Assembly: GCA_032229885.1 (NCBI GenBank)
Contig: JAVYAJ010000417.1
Coordinates: 1-18,485 of the forward strand
DNA: 18,485 bases
DNA from: Anammoximicrobium sp032229885
Lineage (GTDB): Bacteria > Planctomycetota > Planctomycetia > Pirellulales > Pirellulaceae
Reading direction: 5' to 3'
Shown: piece after piece, positions 1 to 5,960 of the stretch
Position numbering within the stretch: position 1 is the stretch's first letter
How the letters are laid out: each line of letters opens with the position of its first letter
Position numbers and translations under genes: made by a program
The notes under the pieces: model-generated
What the model was told of the DNA's origin: nothing
The model's input: only the letters and a program-made list of their open reading frames with translations
The model's database searches: none

Positions 1-2
1 AA

Positions 3-39
3 CCGTTCAGGGAATGCGTCCCTAATTAAAGCGGAACGG
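3..39. other. Nested inverted repeat, possible hairpin
   Basis: CCGTTC (3-8) pairs with GAACGG (34-39). Inside it AGGGA (9-13) pairs with TCCCT (19-23) around a 5-base loop. This could be the transcription end of a gene lying left of the window, but no T-run follows, so a terminator role is only a guess. Confidence 0.35.
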
Positions 40-122
40 CGCAAGCCGTCCGGCCCTTCGCGGTAGGTAGGTTCTTCGTAGCGGACCAATTGGATCGACC
101 GCCAGCAGACTCACCGGAGGGC

Positions 123-190
123 TTGCGCCCCTTCTGCTTCAATTTTTGCGCCCTCCCGCTTCGATCCTTGCGCCCCTTGCGCTTCAATTC
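123..190. repeat. Three imperfect tandem copies of a 22-23 bp unit
   Basis: Units start at 123, 146 and 168, each opening with TTGCGCCC and continuing with a GCTTC(A/G)AT core. Read on the minus strand they would encode Lys/Arg-rich or Glu/Ala/Gln-rich repeats, but no start or family supports a gene. There are no spacers between units, so it is not a CRISPR array. Confidence 0.6.
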
Positions 191-550
191 TCGGTGACCG
201 TTCTCCAAGGCTCGCTTGTCCTGCAACGCAGGTTGGCGCCATTAGGCTGGCGGGACAAACCGTGAACGACCGCAAATCGCCACGCCTTCCCCGTAAACGA
301 TCGGACAACAAAGGATCGAACGATCCTTACCATGATGTCGTGCCCAGACCGTTCTTCTGGCAATCTGGGACGAGTTCACGGTCGATGTCCCCTCAATCCT
401 GAATTCTGCCACGGGTTGCGGCGGGTCTGCGCGGTTTTGCTGGGGATTCCAGCCGCCTTGTGCCGATCTAGTTTCCAGAATTGTCCACTCGTCCTGGCGG
501 TGCTGCCCACTCGCGCCCGCCGATGGCCTGTTTACCCCGTTGGTTCCGCC

Positions 551-991
551 ATGCAAGTTCACACCTCGCGTTTCGACGTGGTCGAGATTCAACCCGAAGA
601 CATTCTGCTGTTCTCCCGGGGCCTGATCGGCTTCGAGTCGCACCAGCATTGGGTGCTGTTGGCTGATGCCGACAATTCCGGCGTCGCTTGGCTGCAGAGC
701 CTGAACGATCCCGCGGTCGCGGTGCCGGTTGTCAGCCCGCGGCGGTACGTGCCCGATTACCGCGTGCTGATCCAGCGCACCCAGCTCACGCCGCTCGAAC
801 TGGCGGTGATGCACGAAGCTTTCGTGCTGGTGCCGCTGGGCCGCAACGAGTCGGGGCTGACCCTGAATCTGCGCGCGCCGCTGATCGTGAACCTGAGCCG
901 CCGCATCGGCCGGCAAGTTGTGACCAGCGACGAACAACCGCTACAACTCGCCCTGCCAAAACTGTCGGCGCCGTTGCGCAAAATCGCCTAA
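551..991 (+). CDS. fliW: Flagellar assembly factor FliW
   Basis: This 146-residue protein fits the small FliW family. It opens with a strand-forming sequence (MQVHTSRFDVVEI), then the family hallmark LFSRGLIGFESHQHWVLL, then WLQSLNDPAVAVPVVSPR and a VPDY motif. FliW is known in Firmicutes and Epsilonproteobacteria to bind flagellin and, when free, to sequester CsrA allosterically, so coupling filament assembly to translation. The csrA gene directly downstream (173 bp gap, same strand) strongly supports that pairing here. The ATG at 551 was chosen because family homology starts exactly there; the frame is open further upstream to 332 but that part is not FliW-like. No clear Shine-Dalgarno precedes this start, which may mean weak or leaderless translation. 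Confidence 0.93.
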   Translation: MQVHTSRFDVVEIQPEDILLFSRGLIGFESHQHWVLLADADNSGVAWLQSLNDPAVAVPVVSPRRYVPDYRVLIQRTQLTPLELAVMHEAFVLVPLGRNESGLTLNLRAPLIVNLSRRIGRQVVTSDEQPLQLALPKLSAPLRKIA

Positions 992-1164
992 CTCACCGGC
1001 GATCCCACAATATCCCGCCACAATGGCCACACGAAATCGAGCCGCTTCGAAAACGTCGCCGATACTTGCAGTGAGTCGATGCTCGGCGGGCGGCCTCCGC
1101 TGGACGCCTGTACCGCCCCGCCGAAAGACAGCGGAAAGCTTTTGAACAGCATGAGGAGCCAACG

Positions 1165-1401
1165 ATGTTGGTGTTGTCGAGACATCGCGACGAGAGCATT
1201 ATTATTGGGGATGATGTTGTTGTCACAATCGTAGATATTCGCGGCGACAAGGTACGGCTGGGAATCCAGGCTCCGCAGGACGTCACGGTCCATCGCCAGG
1301 AAGTATACGACGCGATCAAGCGCGAGAACGAGAAGGCGGCCAGCCTCCAGCCCGCGGATACGCGCGACATCGGGTCCACCGCTGCGCGCCGCGTTCCCTG
1401 A
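1165..1401 (+). CDS. csrA: Carbon storage regulator CsrA
   Basis: CsrA is a homodimeric RNA-binding protein that recognises GGA motifs in mRNA leaders and represses or stabilises transcripts, notably flagellin mRNA where FliW is its antagonist. The 78-residue product has the complete core: MLVLSRHRDESIIIGDDV at the start, the central DKVRLGIQAP, and the VHRQEVYDAI segment with Arg44, the RNA-contacting residue known from E. coli. The tail after residue 60 (to SLQPADTRDIGS...) is longer than in the 61-residue E. coli protein and looks unstructured. A strong GAGGAG ribosome site at 1153-1158 lies six bases before the ATG. That site itself contains GGA, so autoregulation is possible but unproven. 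Confidence 0.96.
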   Translation: MLVLSRHRDESIIIGDDVVVTIVDIRGDKVRLGIQAPQDVTVHRQEVYDAIKRENEKAASLQPADTRDIGSTAARRVP

Positions 1402-1638
1402 CGAACTGCCCGCCGCTTGTGTCGTAGCGAACCGGAATGCGTAGCACCGCAGAAAACCGGCGTCTGCGCCCCGTCGCCACCAGGCCGGCGAGTGTGCTGG
1501 CCGCCGCGCAAGCTGGAGACTGGGTTCGGACAGAAGCTCAGGGCGTCGCTGCGGGGAATCGTTTCCCAGCTTGTCTCGCGAGCAGACCGCCCAGCCGCCT
1601 CGGCGACACCCTGCGACAGCGGCCGCTGCCGACGCGGC

Positions 1639-2661
1639 TCATGCCTTGCCCGGTGGTCGGTCGATGCCCGCGCGGTTGGCGGCGCGAAGTTGGTCGAGCA
1701 ACCGCGTCATGTCCGGCGGAAGCGGCGAACGAAACTCGAGTTTGCGTCCGGTCGTGGGATGCGCGAACCCCAATTCCGCGGCATGGAGCGCGTGCCGCTG
1801 CGCACCGCTCTGGTCCGGCGTGACCGCCCCGTGCCGAGTTCGCACGTAAACCTTTTCCCCGCACACCATGTGGCCAGCCTCGGCCAAGTGGATGCGAATC
1901 TGATGAGTTCGCCCGGTTTCCAGGCGGCATTCCACGAGCGTATAGCCCTTCAGATGCTCCAAGGGCCGGACATGGGTCACTGCCCGCTGCCCCTTTTCGG
2001 TCTGCGGTCCGCTGCCCCGCAGTCCGTCGCCTCGATCACGAACCAGGTTGGACGCGATCGTCTGAGCTGCGACGCGCCCCTGGGCGATGGCCACGTACGC
2101 GCGTGTCACGTCGTGCTGGCGAAACATCTGGACCAGCCGCCGCTCGGCCTCGGCGGTGCGGGCAAAGACGATCAAGCCGCTGGTGTCTCGATCCAGCCGG
2201 TGGACTGCACGGAGCGATGGCGGCTCGGGTCGCCGACCTCGCGTCGCCCGCCCGGCATGTTTGACGCGACGCGCCAGAATCTGCCTCAGCAGTTCATCGA
2301 GCGTCGGTTGAAACTGCCGTCGCCGCGCGGGCCAGTGCTGTTCCTCTGAATGGCGTAATGTCGTCACCCCGGCAGGTTTCTCGACGACGATCAGGTCGGC
2401 GTCCAGGTACACGATCTGCACGTCGCTGGCCTGGATGGGCGCCGCGCGCGGTTCTCGCCAGACCTTGACGACGTCGCCCGCATTCAGCGGCCGCGCTTCG
2501 TCGGTGCACAGATTTCCATTGATTTGCACGTGCCGTTGCTGGATCAAGTGGCGGACTCGCGACCACGAATCCGTGGGCCGCCACTGGCGCAGCGCGGCGT
2601 TCAGCCGATGGCCGGCCAGTTCCTCAGGAACGTGATAATTGTGGAACAGCGGCGTAGACAT
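1639..2661 (-). CDS. RluA-family RNA pseudouridine synthase
   Basis: The protein isomerises uridine to pseudouridine in structured RNA, most likely 23S rRNA, but the target cannot be read from sequence. From the chosen start it has 340 residues. An S4 RNA-binding domain lies at about 14-70 (HRLNAALRQW...SRVRHLIQQRHVQINGN). The catalytic domain follows, with VYLDADLIVVEKPAGV, the signature HRLDRDTSGLIVFAR whose first Asp (about 157) is the family nucleophile, and GRTHQIRIHLAEAGH. The ATG at 2661 was preferred because homology begins just after it and AAAGG lies upstream; an in-frame ATG at 2751 would add 30 unconserved residues without a ribosome site. It is transcribed divergently from the STAS-Sel1 gene and convergently toward csrA. 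An RGRRPEPP insertion precedes the active site. Confidence 0.93.
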   Translation of the reverse strand: MSTPLFHNYHVPEELAGHRLNAALRQWRPTDSWSRVRHLIQQRHVQINGNLCTDEARPLNAGDVVKVWREPRAAPIQASDVQIVYLDADLIVVEKPAGVTTLRHSEEQHWPARRRQFQPTLDELLRQILARRVKHAGRATRGRRPEPPSLRAVHRLDRDTSGLIVFARTAEAERRLVQMFRQHDVTRAYVAIAQGRVAAQTIASNLVRDRGDGLRGSGPQTEKGQRAVTHVRPLEHLKGYTLVECRLETGRTHQIRIHLAEAGHMVCGEKVYVRTRHGAVTPDQSGAQRHALHAAELGFAHPTTGRKLEFRSPLPPDMTRLLDQLRAANRAGIDRPPGKA

Positions 2662-2928
2662 CGACCTTTGCGCGGGTACGAGAAGCAGTGCGGTCGCCGT
2701 CGACCGCACCGTCGGGCGTGGCGGCTCTCCGTCCGTGACAGAATGACGCATCCGACGGCCGACTGCAAGGCCAGGCCGCGCGATTTACGCGGTTCCGACC
2801 CGATTTGAGGCGAGCCGATTGATCCGAGACGCGCCGAATGCTACCTTGACGGTATCTTTCACCCGGGATTTGTGGACCCGTTCCCGCCCGCAGGACGGAC
2901 TAGTGATCCTATTCAAAGGAGCAATCCG
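2662..2928. promoter_or_regulatory. Divergent intergenic region
   Basis: These 267 bases separate the reverse-strand pseudouridine synthase from the forward STAS-Sel1 gene, so both promoters should lie here. I could not identify a convincing -35/-10 pair. The only clear signal is AAAGGAG at 2915-2921, the ribosome site of the STAS-Sel1 gene. Confidence 0.4.
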
Positions 2929-3744
2929 ATGGCGACCGTATTGTCGGAGACTCGCGATGGGGTGATGATCGTCCGGTTCGTGGATCCTGAGCTGACTGAT
3001 CAAGTCCGCATTCGCCAAATCGGCGGCGAATTGATCGCCCTCGCGATGCGACCTGGCGTCAAGCAGATGCTGCTGAACTTCGATGGCGTCGCGTTCATGA
3101 CGTCCCCCATGCTCGGCCAGTTGGCGGTTCTGTCCAAGCGGTGCACGGCCCAGCACGTCAGCCTGAAGATGTGCGAGGTCGCGGCGGCGATTCGCGAGGT
3201 GCTGCGAATCGTCCGTTTGGACACGCTGGCGGAGATCTTGGAAGACGAGCGCGCAGCGCTGGCGGCCCTGCGCCGCGAGCGCCGTCACAAAGCCGCGGAA
3301 GCAGGCCAGACAGTCGGCTCGGAACTCGAACCGGCCGACACCTATCGTTCCGCGGCCGCCCAGGGAGACGCTCAGGCCCAGTATCAACTGGCTCGCTGTC
3401 ACGAGGCCGGGTTTGGCGTCGAGGAAGACTTTGCGGAAGGACAGAAATGGTATGAACGAGCCGCCGCCCAGGGCCACGCCGGCAGCCAATTCGCCCTGGC
3501 CACGTGGTACGCCTACGGGATCCACGTGGACCAGGATTACGACGAAGCGGTGAACTGGTATCGACGGGCCGCGGATCAGGGCCACGCGGACGCGCAATAT
3601 GCGATGGGAATGAACTACGCCTACGGTCTCGGGGTGCCGGCCGATCTCGGTGAGGCCGACGCGTGGTATCGCAAAGCCGCGGAACGAGGACACGCCAAAG
3701 CACGCGAGGCACTTGCCAAATTGGAGTCCGAGCGAGCTAGATGA
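2929..3744 (+). CDS. STAS-domain protein with C-terminal Sel1-like repeats
   Basis: The 271-residue product joins two modules. Residues 1-105 resemble a STAS domain of the anti-sigma-factor-antagonist type: LLNFDGVAFMTSPMLGQL aligns with the SpoIIAA FMDSSGLG loop, putting Ser59 at the position that is phosphorylated in SpoIIAA, although the usual Gly two residues later is Met. A charged helical stretch (about 103-125) follows. Then come three full 36-residue Sel1 repeats at 146-181, 182-217 and 218-253, each with GHA-DAQY and WYRRAA-type motifs, and a partial fourth. Sel1 repeats form helical scaffolds for protein contacts. A role as a phospho-switched scaffold in a stress or signalling relay is an inference. 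The ATG at 2929 is preceded by AAAGGAG at seven bases; the frame is open from 2872 but lacks a ribosome site there. The stop overlaps an ATG (ATGA at 3741). Confidence 0.82.
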   Translation: MATVLSETRDGVMIVRFVDPELTDQVRIRQIGGELIALAMRPGVKQMLLNFDGVAFMTSPMLGQLAVLSKRCTAQHVSLKMCEVAAAIREVLRIVRLDTLAEILEDERAALAALRRERRHKAAEAGQTVGSELEPADTYRSAAAQGDAQAQYQLARCHEAGFGVEEDFAEGQKWYERAAAQGHAGSQFALATWYAYGIHVDQDYDEAVNWYRRAADQGHADAQYAMGMNYAYGLGVPADLGEADAWYRKAAERGHAKAREALAKLESERAR

Positions 3745-4131
3745 CGGACAATCCGATCGACGCTTCACGCCAGTCGGATGCCTCCGCTCGTTCGGTGTTG
3801 CCTCATGTTTGTGATGTGGATGCCGTCCAGGCAATCGGTGATCGCACTTGCGGCTCGGCCGATGCGAACGGGCAACCACGCCATAAGTTCGGTCGAAGTA
3901 GACTGGACTCGGGTCGAAACAGAACATGGTCGGATGGACTTCAGTCCGCGTTTGCCCCGTAGGGCGCGAGGTTCGCGCGGTCATTCTCATCCAGGCACGG
4001 TAGAATAGCGTGTTGGCGGCAAGCCTGGCGGGCTGATTTCCGTTGCTGGGCGACACGGATGACGCGCGTCGTGTGCCCGCGACGTAATCGGGCCGAGCAG
4101 GCCGACCTGCACCCAACGAAGGTTTTTCCTC
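3745..4131. other. Non-coding gap with one hairpin
   Basis: There is no convincing gene. An ATG at 3741 overlaps the STAS-Sel1 stop and opens a 73-codon frame, but it matches no family I recognise and has no ribosome site of its own. GCGCGA (3964-3969) and TCGCGC (3973-3978) form a tight 6-bp hairpin that might end the STAS-Sel1 transcript, without a T-run. GAAGG at 4118-4122 is the ribosome site of the next gene. Confidence 0.5.
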
Positions 4132-5838
4132 ATGGCTGCGCGATGGTTTTGTCTGATCGATCAACAGCAATACGGACCTTTTTCGGGCGTCCAGATCCAA
4201 CAGTTGGCCCAACAGGGCCAGCTTCGGCCCGCTGACTTTGTGCGCACCGAAACCGACAGCAACTGGACATCGGCGGCCGACCTTCCCGGTTTGTTTCCGG
4301 CCGTTGTCCCGACGGTCGGCCCTGCCGCGGCGCAGACGCCCGTGACGGCCGCGGCATCGCCGACGGCGCGTGCCCGATCGCCAAACCCGCAGCCAGCCGC
4401 CGTCAAGCCTTCGACCGCGCGATCGACGTCCGCCCCGCCAGCGGTCGCGCCGTCCGCGCCGTCGCAACCAACAGCCAAGCGCGCCGTACCGACCGCGGCG
4501 ACGCCAGTCGCAAATCCCGCGGCCACGGCGCCGACACGTTCGTCGCCTTCGGTCCCATCCGCTGCGCCCGTCGCAACGCCGGTCGCCGCGCCCGTCGCCG
4601 CGCCGATGGCGACACCGATCGCCGCACCGATCGCCGCGCCCCTCGCGGTCCCCGTGACGGGCGCCGTGGCGCCAGCCGGCGGCGGTGCACCGCCCGGGGC
4701 AACCGCCGCCGGCACGGCTCGCGCGCGCCCGGCGACTGCTGCCCGTCCCATCGCGTTGAACCCCCAACCTCTCGCCGCAGCGCCGGTCGGAACGGCTCGC
4801 ACGGCGCCCGAGAACCAAGCCCCCGCGTATGCGGCTGAAAAAACAAACGCTAGCTCGAATCGGCTTGTCGTCGGGTTGGCAGCGACCGTGGTCGGCTTGG
4901 TCCTGATCGCCGTCGTACTGCTCGTTTACAATTCAGGCAAGAACGCGGACCGCGCCCAGCGGCGCGATGCGACGGCGGCCGGCGGCGAACTGGGCGATCC
5001 CGAGATCGAGGCCCCGGCCGTGATCGCTCCGGCGGACGAGACGGTCGAGATCGCCGACCCCTCGCCAGATCCGGACGTGATCGCGCCCGACGAGCAGAGC
5101 CCGAAGAAGACGGCCAACCTGAGCCAGGTCGGCCGCTGGCTGGTCGCCGGAAGGCAAAAGGGAGGCCTCAAAGACATCGTCCGCATGGCCGTCGGCAATG
5201 TGTGGCGCGAATCGACGCCCGACCAGCGGCAGATCGTCACGGTCGAGGTTCAAGTCACCAACCTGTCGAAAAACGATCCGCTGGATTTCACCGGGTGGCG
5301 GCCGGACGTTCAGCCGGACGAGACGCTGCGGGCGATTCTCGCCGACGACCAGGACACACTGTTGCCGCCGGCCCCGCCCGCCGCTCGACAGCGACCGGCG
5401 GCTCGACGGCGCATTGACCCCGGCCAGACCGAGACCGAGGAACTGCGCTTCGTCATGCCGACGGGCGAGGCAAAGGAATACCGCCTGGCGCTCCCCTACG
5501 GCGCCGTTGGCCAGACGGGACAGATCGGCTTTGAATTGCCCGCGGTGATGCTCAAGGACCGTTCGAGCGACGACGACAGCGCCGCCGCCACCGCGGCCAG
5601 CGCCAGGCCGTCGTCGGAGCCCGAGCCGGCCGCGACCATGCTGGAGACTGACCGCCGCCCGCCGACGCCGCCCGAATCGAAGACGGCTGACCAAGGCGCC
5701 AGCGCGAACCAAGACACGCGGGAACCGTCCGGCGCGATGGACGCCCAACCGCCGGAACCAGCCGCCAACACGGCCCAACCAATGGACGGCACGCCCGAAA
5801 ACATTCCCGATATCCGCAAGCTGATCAACGAAAGCTAG
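4132..5838 (+). CDS. GYF_2-domain single-pass membrane protein
   Basis: The 568-residue protein begins with a GYF_2 (DUF4339-type) domain at about 4-55: WFCLIDQQQYGPFSG, LAQQGQLRPADFVR, NWTSAADLPGLF. This module usually binds proline-rich partners. Residues 56-240 are a low-complexity Ala/Pro linker. One hydrophobic helix (about 245-267, RLVVGLAATVVGLVLIAVVLL) predicts a membrane anchor with GYF_2 and linker cytoplasmic. An acidic stretch (268-325) leads to a beta-rich domain at about 326-472 with VTVEVQVTNLSKNDPLDFTGW, similar in style to DUF4352-like extracytoplasmic sandwiches. A disordered Ala/Pro/Asp tail ends the protein. The J-like gene begins 122 bases downstream on the same strand, so the two membrane proteins are probably co-transcribed. 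Start: ATG with GAAGG nine bases upstream. The exact function is unknown. Confidence 0.82.
   Translation: MAARWFCLIDQQQYGPFSGVQIQQLAQQGQLRPADFVRTETDSNWTSAADLPGLFPAVVPTVGPAAAQTPVTAAASPTARARSPNPQPAAVKPSTARSTSAPPAVAPSAPSQPTAKRAVPTAATPVANPAATAPTRSSPSVPSAAPVATPVAAPVAAPMATPIAAPIAAPLAVPVTGAVAPAGGGAPPGATAAGTARARPATAARPIALNPQPLAAAPVGTARTAPENQAPAYAAEKTNASSNRLVVGLAATVVGLVLIAVVLLVYNSGKNADRAQRRDATAAGGELGDPEIEAPAVIAPADETVEIADPSPDPDVIAPDEQSPKKTANLSQVGRWLVAGRQKGGLKDIVRMAVGNVWRESTPDQRQIVTVEVQVTNLSKNDPLDFTGWRPDVQPDETLRAILADDQDTLLPPAPPAARQRPAARRRIDPGQTETEELRFVMPTGEAKEYRLALPYGAVGQTGQIGFELPAVMLKDRSSDDDSAAATAASARPSSEPEPAATMLETDRRPPTPPESKTADQGASANQDTREPSGAMDAQPPEPAANTAQPMDGTPENIPDIRKLINES
4570..4653 (+). repeat. 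Seven tandem 12-bp units encoding (V/I/M/L)-A-x-P
   Basis: Within the GYF_2 gene, residues 147-174 are seven consecutive four-residue units of the form hydrophobic-Ala-x-Pro, encoded by imperfect 12-base units such as GTCGCCGCGCCC. Such an extended Pro/Ala rod usually acts as a spacer. The copy number may vary between strains by slippage. Confidence 0.8.
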
Positions 5839-5960
5839 GAGGGAGACGCGCAGCAGGTGGCAAACGCCGCAACGAGTCGCTTCGTCGCCGTGCCGCGTTG
5901 GGTGCCTAGCAATCCAAGGAGGCTTGTGGAGCAACGTCTTTTTCGCAACAGGCGAGGATC

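Larger units (their letters stand above)
1..550. other. Non-coding leader region before fliW
   Basis: No convincing gene is visible on either strand. Open frames here are short, Arg/Lys- or Ala-rich, or run antisense into fliW. The region holds a nested inverted repeat at its left end (3-39) and a short tandem repeat (123-190), both listed separately. I see no clear Shine-Dalgarno sequence just before the fliW start, so its promoter and leader must lie somewhere in this stretch but cannot be pinpointed. Confidence 0.55.

Noticed and set aside
123..190. CRISPR-like repeats
   Set aside because: The units are directly adjacent with no unique spacers, only three copies, and no cas gene is in the window.
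3741..3962. A 73-codon frame whose ATG overlaps the STAS-Sel1 stop
   Set aside because: The ATGA overlap could mean coupling, but the product has no recognisable features and its sequence is not distinguishable from chance.
2785..4818. Very long open frame on the minus strand opposite the STAS-Sel1 and GYF_2 genes
   Set aside because: It is antisense to two well-supported genes, is Arg/Gly-rich where it opposes the Pro/Ala linker, and crosses the gap between them without any family feature. It is an artefact of high GC.
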